From NCBI GenBank assembly GCA_001600875.1, contig BCLD01000003.1, positions 216,818-280,817 of the forward strand: DNA of 64,000 nt, read 5' to 3'. Shown here piece after piece: positions 1 to 12,069 of this stretch; position 1 is the stretch's first letter; each line of letters begins with the position of its first letter. The notes under the pieces were generated by a model, which did not search any database, was not told where the DNA came from, and worked only from the letters and a program-made list of their open reading frames with translations. The DNA comes from Solicoccozyma terricola (taxonomy: Eukaryota; Basidiomycota; Tremellomycetes; Filobasidiales; Piskurozymaceae). A program made the translations under genes and the position numbers.

Positions 1-139
1 CCTCCCAAATCACCCTTCGGATGTCCGGCCTCTCATCAACATGGATCCCGCGATTATCGACTCGCACCAAACCATCTTCACAACTGAGGACTGGTCTGAC
101 CAAGGGCCATCGCTCCCATTGCCTCCCTCCAATTCTGTT

Positions 140-1327
140 GCCGATGCTTGACGACGTTTAATGATGCTTAATGATGCTTAACAATATTGTATGACATATT
201 ACATTGTAAATTGAGAATCTGGTAATGAATGTATCTGTTCTTTTCCCTCCCTGAAATTGGTCCGCATGGAGATTGGAAGTAATCGTAGACTCTTGACCCT
301 TTGTCTGTTCTTTCCTCTGCTTGACAAACACTGAATCCATTTCCAGTGGTCATTCTGTGGTGTAGTTTCAGGGAACCAAATAAACTCGAATTTTGGACTT
401 GACTCATGCATCAAAGAATGAAAAATGCCAGGCCACAACATGAAGCAATCCCAGGCAGGCTCCTGCTGATGGTCCACACCTTGAAAGTGCAAATCAGCCT
501 CAGAGTATGAGTTGACAGCCTTCATTGTGAGTTTCATTGGATGAGGAGTGGGGAATCCTGTGGGTACATTGGGAAGATACCTGAAAGGATGCAATCACAC
601 CTTCCCCATTCACCGCTGGAAGTCCGGTTTCCCTGTCCACATATGCTTTGGTAATGCGCATTCGCACGTATGGTTCTGTGAGATTCCGATCCAAGATGAC
701 CTGATGTGGCATGGCAATTGTGATGCAGGTAATCCTATTGTCAGCCTGCATGGTGTACAAGAGGTCGTCTGCATGGATAGATCGGATTTCATTAGCATTA
801 TAGCCTGAAAATGTGCGGTATTGCCTGCCCACCTTTGAAGGGTGTCAACAGAACTTGCATGCTAGAGTCGATCGGAATCTCGACATAATGCATTTTACCA
901 GGGTCCATTAGCATGTAGGGTCTGTCGAACTGATCTAATGGGAGGTCGATTGACACAGGACAGTACTGTTATGGAAACCGGCCTCAACACTCAGATATGA
1001 TATGTCCCAACTGCCATAGCCTTCACTTACCCTGATATAACTTGGCTGCTTATTGGACGGGCAGACCATGGAAAATCTTGGGCACCCGAATTCTCCGGGG
1101 CCACTTTCCTCATTCCTTCTAATTGGCCAGGAGATTTTTGGCCATAGGCAAAGCTCTTTCGACCGCAGCCATCTGATGCTGAGGGGAACCCATCCCGTTG
1201 ACAATCTCTTTGCTGCCTTGACCAGGAGGGATAAAGCAAAGAGTGGGTCCGTGACATTCATCCCATCGTTACAGGCGATAACCATTGCATATATATGCCT
1301 TATTGGTTCTTGTGGCTTGTGAAACAA
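140..1327 (-). pseudogene. Unidentified coding-like stretch, reading frame broken
   Basis: I do not recognise this family. On the minus strand several long open segments follow each other: about 1327-1028, then (after a plausible GTAAGT...CAG intron around 963-1027) 962-840, 832-550 and 570-200. Reading one into the next needs frame changes near 805-832 and 570-585, where the only possible introns would be under about 35 nt. That is shorter than any other intron in this window, so frameshifts are more likely. The segments look coding, with a normal amino-acid mix and no low complexity. It could be a decayed gene or part of a transposon. Confidence in a coding origin is moderate; confidence in any function is nil. 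Confidence 0.3.
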
Positions 1328-1330
1328 TGT

Positions 1331-2130
1331 TTTGCAAAGTGTACAAGCTTAGTTTGGGGGGGGGGGGGGGTTCAAGTGAATGGGGATGATAACGTGAGAT
1401 GCGTTATGCGTTCTGTGTATGGCATGGCGCGTCGGACGCCCCCGGAGGGGGGGGGGTTCTAATACTACCGTGAGAAAGAACAAGTGGAACTTTCCAAGGC
1501 AACGAAGGGTCTAAGTGGGGCCCGCTAGGTCAGGAGTAGGTGGATGGTATGTCAGAACCGTGTCAGAACCGTGTCAGAAACTGTTCTGACCCGTGTCAGG
1601 GGTGGATACGCCGGAGTCAGGAGTCAGGAGGAGTTATCACTTGCCACGTCATTGCCACGTCATATTGCATTGCCACGTCATCGTTATCACTTCCCTGCCC
1701 CCCCATTCCGCCGAAACCAACATTCCAAGGGGGGACATTCCACGAAGCATCCACATTCCACATCCACATCCACATCATCAGCATCAGCATCATCACCCAC
1801 TGTCTTGTCTTCGTATCCACCATCCACCATCCACCATCGACTGAACATGGAATGTGAGTTGGGTGTTCTCGTTCGTATCCACCACATCCCATCCCATCCC
1901 ATCACATCCCCCCACCCCCCGACTTCCACCTCGCTTCGTTGGGGAACCCTCCCACCGTCGCCCTTTTTCGTTTTTTCTTTTTTTTCTTTTCGACGACGGT
2001 GGATGGTGGAACTTGATTCGTAAAGAGTTCAATTAACCGCTTTTAACGCCTTTTTCCACGTCTACGTCTCCGTCTACGTCTCCCTTCTACCCTCTCCTCG
2101 AAAAAAAAAAACGGGTTTAAAACAATCCGA
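1331..2130. repeat. Gene-free region with short tandem repeats
   Basis: No convincing gene. It contains a G tract at about 1359, a cluster of GTCAGAAC/GTCAGGAG words at 1549-1632, three TTGCCACGTCA copies between 1650 and 1682, CCACATCCACATC and CATCAGCATC repeats at 1750-1795, and CATCCCATCCCATC at 1885-1910. Open frames here follow the repeats and show no splice logic or family resemblance. Confidence 0.5.
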
Positions 2131-2191
2131 TTGACACGTCGATATGGCGTCCCCCCCCCCCCCCCTTCCCCCCCCCGTATTATTCCTCCCT

Positions 2192-2229
<38 letters not shown>

Positions 2230-3979
2230 ACATCATCCCGATTCCATCATCGATCATCGATCACCGATCATCCTCATCACATCACCATCCCCATCCCCAT
2301 CCCCATCCCCATCCCCATCCCCATCACATCAGATATACCACCCCCGACCATTATAATCGTTGGACCCGCCCGAATAATCGCACATTATTACGGTGCGGAC
2401 GAGGGACCAAGGACGACGACGACGATGACGACGATGACGAGGACGACGTTGGTGAGTCGTTCATAATTCATCTCTCCCTTCCCCCCCCTTTTCTCTTTTC
2501 TCTTTTCTCTGTTGGGCGGGAAGAGGAGGGGGGCGGGGCGGGGTGTCACTTGGTATTAGGTGTTTGTTTTGGGGGGTGGTTCGTTTCGAGGCATTATGGG
2601 CTGATCGGGACTCTCCCGGAGGTGTTTCTTTCTCCCTTTTTTTTTTTTTTTTAAACCTTGGGTTTTTCTAACGTCTTTTGAAATTCCTTCTTCTCGTCTC
2701 TCTTTCTTCACCACCACCACCACCACCACCACCACCACCATCACCACTCGTTTCTCAAAGACGTCAACGACGTCAACGACGTCAACGACGTCAACGACGT
2801 CAACGATCTCGAAGAATGGAAAAAAAAAGAAAAAATCCATCGAAAACCCCGATATGGTTGGATCTTATCGCGGGATATAATGAGATGGGGAACACGTTTT
2901 GGGGAAATTCTTTTTTGATGAAATGATTAAAAAAAAAAAAAAAAGTGAGTTCTAAAAGGGGGGGAAATTTAAAACGTACAACCCTGGCTTGTCTATCCAT
3001 CTCACGGCGACGGCGACGGCGATGGCGATGGCGACGGCGACGCGGGGGGGGGGGGGGAGACGGAGACGGAGAGGTCTTTTTTTCCCTTTGGCGTTTGGGT
3101 TTCCTACTTTGGCTTCGACTTTGCGACCTTGCGACCTTGCCGTCGTTCTCCCTTCATCGTTCACATTATATGCATCCGTTCTTGAACGTTCTACGTGGTC
3201 GAGTCCAGCGCCCGGGGGGGGGGGGGTTGGATATCTTTCTCGATGGGAATTCAGGACACCCCACCCCGCCCCGCCCCCGCTCCCGACCCGACCCGACCCC
3301 GGTCTCCCCACTCGGGAATACATATCGACACCAACGACTGACGAGGTCCATCGGAATCGATATTACGGCTCTTATAGGTGCTCTGGTGCTCTGGTACTCT
3401 GGTACTCTGGTGCTCTGGGTGCTCTTGTCATAGACCTCCACCTGTGCCGTCGTCGTCCGCCGCGTTTTTGCGTTTTCGCGGTTCGGGGGATGGAAATATT
3501 GACATGGCATTCTGGGCTTCTCCTTTTCTTTTTTCTTTTTTCTTTTTTTCCCTTCTTCTACCCCCGCCGCCGCCGCCGCCGCCACCGCACCGATACAGAT
3601 TTCATAACGACGTACCCACCGTAACGTTGTTCGCATGTATGACAATCTTGCGGCCCACCGCGAGGGGTCCTAACCCCGTAACACCCCCCCCCCCCCCCCC
3701 CCCCCCAACCCCGCCCCCCCCCGCACAATCCCTCCCCATTTCCCTCCCCGGCTTGAAATCCCCCTACTTCCCCCCCCCCTTCGATCTTTGATCCCCTTCT
3801 CTTGTCTTCTCACTCTCTCAAGCAGGTCAAAAAAAAAAAACGGCGACGTCTTCGTGCCCTCCCCGTTTTTTTTTTTCCCTCTTCTCTTTTAATCGAGAGA
3901 GGAAGGGGCAGAGAAAGAGAGAGAGAGAGAGAGAGTGGGATCGAATGATTAGAGACTGGGGGTTCAGTTGTGCGATTTT
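2131..3979. repeat. Low-complexity tract: CT, CCATCC, CAC and GACGTCAAC arrays
   Basis: This region is dominated by simple sequence: C tracts at 2150-2176, (CT)n at 2196-2224, CCCATC repeats at 2286-2327, (CAC)n at about 2709-2745, five perfect GACGTCAAC units at 2760-2804, poly-T and poly-A runs, CGGCGA repeats near 3005-3045, CTCTGGTG/A repeats at 3380-3420, GCCGCC near 3560 and C tracts near 3681-3720. Several GTGAGT words could be donors of untranslated exons, but I could not assemble a protein. Confidence 0.5.
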
Positions 3980-4049
3980 NNNNNNNNNNNNNNNNNNNNN
4001 NNNNNNNNNNNNNNNNNNNNNNNNNNNNNNNNNNNNNNNNNNNNNNNNN
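3980..4049. other. Assembly gap (70 N)
   Basis: A run of 70 N in the supplied sequence, next to a (GA)n microsatellite at 3917-3935. Its true length is unknown. Confidence 0.98.
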
Positions 4050-4274
4050 AGATGAGGATTCGAGAGGGATGGGAGGTGAGTCGTTTTGGAAAGGCAAGTA
4101 AGGAGTGGGATCGAGGTGTTGATGGGTTGGTTTGGTATCGATGGACAGGTCGCAGGTCGCAGGGTTTATAGGGCTTCTTTCCGCTTTTTCTACTCGCGTT
4201 CCTCCTGCTTTTTTTCAAACCGTGCGCCGCGGGAGGGATTGAGGGTACTTTGAAACTCGAATACTCGAATTAAC

Positions 4275-4275
<1 letters not shown>

Positions 4276-4350
<75 letters not shown>
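4276..4350. repeat. 75-nt cytosine homopolymer
   Basis: An uninterrupted C run from 4276 to 4350, followed by GCGGGCGCCGCC. Homopolymers of this length are poorly determined by any sequencing method, so the exact length should not be trusted. Confidence 0.9.
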
Positions 4351-4351
<1 letters not shown>

Positions 4352-4427
4352 CGGGCGCCGCCTCCTCCACACCACCCTCCGATGCTTGCTACCCCACGGG
4401 AGGTGACGCGGTATCGTTGTTCATTGT

Positions 4428-4814
4428 ATGTTTCTCGATTTCATTTCTCCGATCCCCTTTCGCATCAGCATTCCACTTTGTCACTCGTCGTCCTTTGTGG
4501 CCGAATCCCATTTCTCTCGGAGGGTTATCGATATACTGACCAATCGTCCGTCGGTACTTAGCTACATCCTCGGGTTCGTTGAACGTGGGTGGGCGGCCAG
4601 GCTTGCGTACCGTACCTCATCAGCGCAGGGGTTGGTTGCGACTCTGCGACCTTGCGACGCTCCGACCCTGTTGACAACGTTGTCAATGCTTAAAAGTTTG
4701 AAAAGTCTTCGACTTTCGACTCGATATCGTCCGTCGACTTGATCCTCCATCCGGGTCATCGATGGGTCCGCGGAATCAAACAACATGGTACGTATTTACT
4801 GATATCGCGGTCCC

Positions 4815-4848
<34 letters not shown>

Positions 4849-6200
4849 TCCACGCTCTGACCTCTACTACCTACGCATCCTCCTTCCCCACGTCCTTCCA
4901 CCCCCGCTCGCTCGTTCACATGCACTGCACCCATCGTGACTTGCCTATCCCTTCTCAGTTCCGACATCGGAACCATCCCGCACCAGTTTCGACCAAGAAA
5001 GACACTTATGATCGATCGACGTCTCACGAGGAAGAGACCGATCAAGTGAGTTTCTCCTATTCTCTCCAAATCATCTGTTGTCAGCGCGGCGTGTTGACGG
5101 CGAACCCCGACGACCCCGACGACCTCGACGACCCCGACGAACCCGACGACCCCTCTTGACCTCGCCCTACTTTCGTCTTACCCAATCGGTTGCATCGTCG
5201 TCCGTCCGCAGATCAAGTGAGTACTCACCTGTTGTCATCTCTTCCCATCGGATATGTGCGCAGGGCGTGACGTACTGATCAGGTTATCAGTGTCCCCCCC
5301 CCCTCCTCCCCCCCTCTCCCCCCCTTCCTTCTACAGCTCCATCTTCACGTCGTATTCTCTTATATGTTCTCGCAACGTCGTGCGTGGAATTAGAGGGTCC
5401 CGCAACGTTGATTCCTCTGGGGGACATTGTACGTTACCTATTCCCGAGTTCTTCCTCTCGATTCTGAGAAACTGACACGGAATCATGTCACTCACTCCCC
5501 CGCAGTCCATCTCTCCGTCGTCTGCTTCTCCCTCCAAATCGAAACCGAGTCAATCGATTGACGTCGTTGTGTGTGGGAAGTGAGTGCACCCTGATTACTC
5601 TGAACGTGGACTTGTCCACTGACGGTTGTTCGATTTGTCCCTCGTGTTAGGCAGCCATATTGCGAGATCCCATCGCTTCGTCGAAGGGATCCCTCCTTTA
5701 CCCTCGACCATGCCAACGACTCTCTCCTTCACTCACCCTCCCCGAGTGTAGGGCTCGACCTCGACCGATCGACCGCATAGTGGGCGCGGCACGTTTGAAT
5801 TGTAGTCCGTCCGTAAACCACGACATGTCCAATTGAATATCTTTTGGCATAGTCCTCGATCTTGAACTTGAACTTGTCCGTGCCAACGTCGATGACATGC
5901 ATTCAATCAACCTTCTGCGTCAACTATTCTCGACGCCGGGCAACATGACCAATTGCATCACTGAAGCCATGTGTCGACTCGACTGCCCGACCGACCCATC
6001 CGGGAACACTACCACACCACGTCTCTGCCTGTGCCAAAGCGGCGAGATGGTCGAATGCGTTATTCCGTCGTTAGCGCCATCGTACCCAGAAACGTATATG
6101 GGAAGAAAGAAGGGGACGACGTCTCCAACGACGATTGCCCCGGCTGTCGCTTGCTGAGCATGGTGGTATGGCCGTCTTATTTATGTCTATATTACGTTTG
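4428..6200 (+). other. Possible multi-exon transcript; small cysteine-rich last ORF
   Basis: Several splice-like junctions lie in order on the plus strand: GTACGT after 4790, an acceptor near 4958, an exon of 29 codons to about 5045 followed by GTGAGT, and further donor and acceptor words at 5085-5275 and 5580. The best terminal frame is 5897-6157 (86 codons), which contains CRLDCPTD and CLCQSGEMVEC and so has several closely spaced cysteines, but no signal peptide in this frame. I cannot join the pieces into one consistent protein. A 31-nt A tract sits at 4816-4846 and CCCGACGAC repeats at 5103-5154. This may be a spliced non-coding transcript or chance. Confidence 0.2.
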
Positions 6201-8113
6201 ATTGCAATGTATAGTCGGCGGCGATCTCCCACCAGCACTCGTTGACCAACTCCCCACCAACTCTCTCCTGACCAAACAACACGCATCGTTCGCAAGAGTA
6301 GCTAGCCATCCATCGTTTTCCCGCCGTTACCCTCGGAACGAACGGGACGCTGTCGTACTGGTTGGGGAGAAGGAAGGGTCAGGGTGGTGTGCAGGTCAGG
6401 TCAGGACTGGCGATCTATGGTGTCAGAGCCGGTGTGGTCGAGGTCAGGACTACAACGGGACTGGGTCAGGACTCTCCCGCCACCGGTCAGGACCTCCCGT
6501 GAACAGGTCAGAACTGGTAACAGGCCATGTCAGGACTATGACCACCTCGAAATTCCCGGCTGCTGTAGTGTCAACTACCTTGTAAGCGAGTGATAATGGA
6601 GGGACGGAGGGATGTCGGGGGATGATATTGGCAGGGGTCGGTGGGTGCGGGGCTGGCGGCGGGGGGAACGATTACGACCCGAACTTTTCCGGTTTGTTGC
6701 AAACTATCAACCCGGTGGATGATAGGTAGTAACAAAAGTATGTTCTGCGCACGATGACGGACGACAACGACATCAGGAGTGGTAAACTGTACCTGTCCTC
6801 ATTCTCCTATAGACGGTCAACGCCCACAACCACTCCTTTCAGACACGGAAACCCGCCCCATCATGTCGTACTCGGGGATAGCCTGAAGAACACGCTGGTG
6901 GCAAATCAAGGTAAACAAACTCGGTACTAATTCGATTACACCTCCCTCCCTCCCTCCCTCCCCTCCCTCCCTTTTCCACGCACTCACCTTCCACTCTTCC
7001 TCCTTTAACAAAATGGGTCCTCATCAAAGCGTTGATTAAAGAGGTGGGAATATCACTAGTCGACGTAATTCCCACGCAATGTTTATCTTCGCATAGACGA
7101 AAAGAAGATTTTCGAGAAGGGCCCCATTTTCTTTTGACATGATTTTAACTAGTTGCGTATATAAGACCCAAACACAGCAGCAACATGGCAGATCATCTAG
7201 AATGCGTGTTTGGCATAATACCGAATATTACCGCTACAAGTAGAAGATGGTAATATTTCCCATCAACTCTCATCGAGTAGTATGTATGAATCACTACCAT
7301 TTTTTATTTTTTTTTGGATCCCTTCCACTCCTATGTGTAATCCATCATGCCAATGCTCAAAATACCTTATCTGGTCGTCCACACCAGTGCTTTGCATCAG
7401 AAGCAATCTCTCAAAACAGGTACTTTTCAGTGGCCATTTCCAAGGTCCCACTACCAGTCACTTTCTAGGGCGTGCAATGAAGTGTTAGAGGTTGGGGTTA
7501 TGTTAATCTTGAATCACTACATGTAGGTAAACTACACTACATAAATCACTACATTTTTTTTAAAATCACATCGTAGCACCCGGTATACAATTCGTATCTC
7601 CTTCTCTTTTGCCAAATTGTTGGGAACAGACTCGGTCTTATTTTCCCAAGCTGTGCGTTCGTATACGGCGTTCGCCAACACATGCAGTTCTTTTTCAGTT
7701 TTTCACTTTCGGCTTTATCCCGTTTCATCCCGTTATCTCACAGACGTCAGCGATCTATGGCGGACAGAGTCAGACGCACGTCGCAGGACCTTTGTCCCGC
7801 TGCCCACTCTCCCTGAATCCGAATCCGTCACTGCTTGCTTCGGCTTCGGTGTTACCCCGGAATCCTATCCACCGGACCAGAAGCCGTCCCTGCGTCCCTG
7901 CGTCACAAAGAGAGGCATGCATGAAGGCTCCCGGGGTCCCCTCCCCCTCTCTCCGGTGACCATCCATGTATACGATCTACTTGCATGGTGTCCCTCCCGG
8001 TGGCAAAATGATGACGTCACGTGCAAATTAATTCAACCAACGCCGACTCAACCACCCCATCCTCCCATCCCTCCCTCCCCATCCTCCCCATCCTCGCTGC
8101 GATTCATCCAGCA
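6201..8113. other. Gene-poor region with GTCAGGAC repeats and an AT-rich segment
   Basis: No confident gene. 6399-6537 carries six GTCAGGAC/GTCAGAAC words. 6946-6970 is a CCCTCC repeat. 7020-7600 is AT-richer than its surroundings and has a TATA-like GCGTATATAAG at about 7156, followed by a 22-codon ORF at 7184. Near 7515-7555 there are CACTACA words like those at 17.7 kb. The last part, to 8113, is the likely promoter and leader of the downstream gene. Confidence 0.4.
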
Positions 8114-10956
8114 ATGGAGAGTGGTGATACCTCCGAGGACCAACAGATGGATGGTACCCCGTTACGACAGCCTCGGTACGATCAACACGGCGCACACGGC
8201 AATGTACGACAACAACAACAACGACAACAACAACAACTGTCCGGAGGGTACGTCTGGCAACAATCATCAACATATCCTGACGGTTATTATCAGACGTATC
8301 AGTATGGGAATACGAATACAATATTTCCTGGAGGGTTTCCCATGACACCGAGTAACTCTCAGAGTTCCAATGTCGACGTGAACGTGAACGTGAACGTTTC
8401 ACCGGGGTATTGGGCGGGGGTCCCGACCGTCGAACCGAGTTCTGGTGCTGGTACTGGTTCTGTCCCTGCTGCGACTGTGTTCGGATACTATGTTCCTACT
8501 CAACCTGTTTACTACGGATCACCACCACCACCACCACCACGGTACTACCCCGCACAACACGTCTACGTTCGATATCCAACCATCCAACCTCCAATCCATG
8601 TCCCACTTGCTATTCTCCCACTCCCTTCCGCTGATCCGACGACGACGACGACGACATTATTACCAACGACTTACCCATCCGTATCGCAGACAGGATTGCA
8701 ACATGAGGTTGCTGGACGAGCGACGACGACGACGACGACGACGACGTCTGACACGGACGAACATACGCAATGGGAGATTCAGTTCCGTAGAGATAGTCGA
8801 CCCGACCTGGATACGGATACTCGATCGTCATCCACATCCTCCTCATCATCCTCATCATCATCACGATCTCACGGTCAAACTTCAACATCATTGCAGAGTG
8901 ATACGTCGACTGAAGCTGGAGATCAATGGCGTGGTCTCTCAATAGCTGGTTTACTATATGGTGTTGATTTTTGGAATAAAGAAAAAGTGGTTAGAGATAA
9001 TGCAACAATGTTGGAACTTTGGTTGAGGGTGATTGCTACACAGCCGAATGAGCCAGTAGTTGAACATTCATTTGTGGGTGTTGGAGGGTCGTGGCGAGAT
9101 CGACATCGTGCACCATCACCATTTACTGACAACCCCTTCCACCCCCCCACCCCCACCAGGGCGGTCAACTCATCGCTGAAGCAACGATATGGAACGTTCT
9201 ACCGTCGAGTGAAATCGACTATCACTCTCGATGTACATCGGCAAGATCAATCGAAGCACTCGGGGAGAAAAGAGGTTCAGAAGGTTCCTGGTCAGACGTC
9301 GTTTCAACTTGTCTTCATACCATTATAGATCATATTCACCACTTTCGGTATGATACCGGACATCTCTTACGACTTCAGTGAGTGGTCGCGCCGTCGCCCG
9401 GGGGGGGGGATATCGTATCATTCGTCAACCGTTGCACCGTTTTTTTTTCTCATTCCTTCCACCATCACAAACAGACCACAACATAAACTCGATTCAAAAA
9501 TCACAAGCTTGTTATCCCTTCCATCGCTTCCGAATTACATTCCAGACTACTCCGTCGGCTATGAACCGCTTCAGATGGTTGGAGGGTCAAGAACGATGCT
9601 CGTAAAACTCAGGAAATTGGTTGATAATTCGTTGAAAGCTTTGGGATTCGACACGAGTGAGTTGGTCGTCAAATCCCCACCCCACGCGCGCAAATTTTTG
9701 CCGCTTCTGTGTAGAGTGACTTGATTGGCTGCTCACCCGCTCACCCGCTCACCCGCTCACCCACCCATCCACCCACCCACCCCCCCCCCCCCCCCCCCCC
9801 CCNCCCCCCCGGAACGCAGTGCGCGACTCGGCATTACTCCCCTTCCTAATCATCGAAGTCAAAACTGCAAATGGAGACCTCTCAAAGGGAAAACGTCAAA
9901 TATTCGCTTCGATGATTGCCGCGCTCAAAGTGGCGTACGATTTGGAACGAGATTCGGCTCTCAAACATCACATTCAATCGATCCCTCCTCCTCCGACCAA
10001 ATTCCGTGAGGACGTCGTCTACGGTTTGATTCCTAGAGGCGATCATTGGCACTTTTTCGGAATGACTCTCGCTGTAGGGGCCGCTGGGGTAATCTCTTTT
10101 GTGAGCGAGCGAGCGAGCGAGCGAGCGATTCCAAACACATGTCTCGAAACGCATCACGACTGAACTTTGAAACACCCACCCGCCCGCTCTGCGATCCCAG
10201 ATCCCGCACCAGTTCCTGACTCTAAACCTCGCAACATTCGGTGCCATCAAATACGCTCACCACGTCATCCATCGAATTCTTTGCATGGGAAGAAAACGAG
10301 CGGAAAGGTACATCCCATTGGTGCAAGCAATCGTAAATCTCACAGTGCAAACCGTTGAAACTCCAACACCAACCTCGTCCCCTCACGACGCAGGCGGAAA
10401 TCCCGCCGACACCGCCGACACGAGATCACCAGCGGATACGACACCTCGTCCATCGTCCGCATTACTGTCGCATCAACGCAATCATGCGTTACGATCTTTC
10501 CACCAATCACCCAGAGGCCGTCAATCGATGATTGCAACAGCCGAATGGGCAAAGGATGTGGCCAGCAGCGTGACTGGGGTTGGACAGCAGTCTACCTCAC
10601 ATGTTCCCCAACACACCCATCAAGACGTATCAATATGGGCGTGCACGTCGTCTACCCTGGTGGGAACTAGCCCAACAGATGGAGATGACGTTCAAGTGAG
10701 TCGATGCTACGATGCCAATCTATCTCCTCTAGCGACTGATTCAGACCTCATCATCTCCATTCAACAGATTGCCAAGGATGCATCCGCTTCCAATCCCAGG
10801 AATCTTCACTTACTCACCCGATCCCGGTCGTGGAGCTCGCCATCCCGCAACGACAAAAATAAACACCGCCAGCGCTCCACTTCCGTCCACCTTCACCTGC
10901 CAAGCGCAGGTAACGTGGATATGTCTTGGATATCTTCACTTTGCTTACGACCTTAA
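8114..10956 (+). CDS. PD-(D/E)XK nuclease-like protein, paralogue 1
   Basis: Six exons join without any frame conflict: 8114-9073, 9160-9377, 9475-9656, 9820-10100, 10201-10695 and 10768-10956 (774 aa, intron phases 0,2,1,0,0). The first 280 residues are low complexity (Gln, Tyr, Pro, Thr, Ser) and probably disordered. The core follows: PDYSVGY around Asp417, then PFLIIEVK with Glu466 and Lys468, spaced as in the PD-(D/E)XK nuclease fold. A later block, VVYGLIPRGDHW, is shared with the paralogues at 20.9 and 36.7 kb. The fungal PDDEXK_12-type family is my best match from memory. Intron 3 contains a long C tract with one undetermined base (9803). An upstream in-frame ATG at 8021 exists, but 8114 fits better because the frame before it is simple sequence. 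The nuclease fold is a motif-based inference; the substrate is unknown. Confidence 0.72.
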
Positions 10957-12069
10957 CGCCCTGGAACCGAGTTCGATGTTTCCTCTAACGAACACCACGA
11001 TTCACTTTGCTTACGACCTCGACGTCCTGGACTTCACTACGACGTTTCGTCTCTGACGACGGCACAACACAGATCAAATCACGATAAGAACGCTTTCCTC
11101 TATCTCTTTACTCGTTTCTTCCCCCCCCCCCCCCCCTCTTTCTCTTTCTCCTTCTCTCCGTCCATGCCCTGCTATGCCCTGCTATGCCCTGCTATGATAC
11201 TTTACGACCAACGATTTTAATTGATGATAGATACGTCTCGAGGAACATTATGTCAATACACATTAATTCGCGTTTACGAGAGCAAAGGCTAACCCGTACA
11301 AGACTGCGGCATACTATTGCCCCGACCAACCTGCCCTCGCCTCACCTGTTGGAGTATCCGAGTTTGATATCGTCTACGCGGCACCTGTTCGTCGGCGTGG
11401 TGCTACCACTAGATGTCTGCGCAGACCATCTCCAAACGTCTTGTTATCACCTTGATTACATTGCGCTACGGATCAGTGTGATATCGTCTCCAAGTGCCTC
11501 CGATGTCTCTCTTCATCATATGGCAGACCTCACAACATGCACTGTTTCTCAGATACATTTTCATTCGTCCGGAGCGGGAGGGCGCATTCTAACATCATCG
11601 TCATGTGGGGGATAATACAACAAAGCCCTCAACACGCACGACCATGCTGGTCGCCGAGTAGATATGGAATCGCGTCCCACATGGACGCCCCAGTTCCTTA
11701 TCATCATGTCGCATCACCACGACTCGTTGATGTCGCGCGCGCATCCATTCATCACACCGCCGCCTTCCTCACTCTCTTCCTGTGCTGTGGGCCAGCATTT
11801 GCAGTCGCTCGTCGTTTGACAGTCGGATCGACTGAACAGGTCAACAACAATGTCAGTGAGTTTGTATTTACGACTTGGGTGTCAATCCTTCAAGCACATA
11901 CTGTCGACAAAGACGTGGTCACGACCCTCAGCATCATCTTCGTCTTCGCGGTCGTATAAATGTGCGGTGCCTGTCGTCAGACGATGTTGCTTGATATGAG
12001 CGCAACCCGTCACCGGACAGGAACGACGTTGCCTCACCTGGACCCTTTGCTGAACCGAGATTAGATGCA
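10957..12069. other. Intergenic region, no supported gene
   Basis: It holds a C tract and a CTTTCT-rich stretch at 11120-11160 and three tandem copies of TGCCCTGCTA at 11165-11194. Two plus-strand frames (11184-11615 and 11537-11959) are open, but they overlap in different frames, lack splice logic and resemble nothing I know. The tail is the 3' side of the minus-strand gene ending at 12070. Confidence 0.35.

Noticed and set aside
2760..2804. Short regular repeat resembling a CRISPR array
   Set aside because: Units are contiguous 9-mers without spacers, the genome is eukaryotic and no cas-like gene is present.
2556..2840. Minus-strand frame of 94 codons with Val/Asp runs
   Set aside because: It is only the translation of the (CAC)n and GACGTCAAC repeats.
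3166..3791. Several overlapping long frames rich in Pro, Arg or Gly
   Set aside because: They come from C/G homopolymers and CGG repeats, overlap in all frames and have no splice or family support.
11184..11959. Two overlapping plus-strand frames, one with a hydrophobic segment
   Set aside because: They are in different frames, lack relatives or splice junctions, and the composition resembles random GC-balanced sequence.
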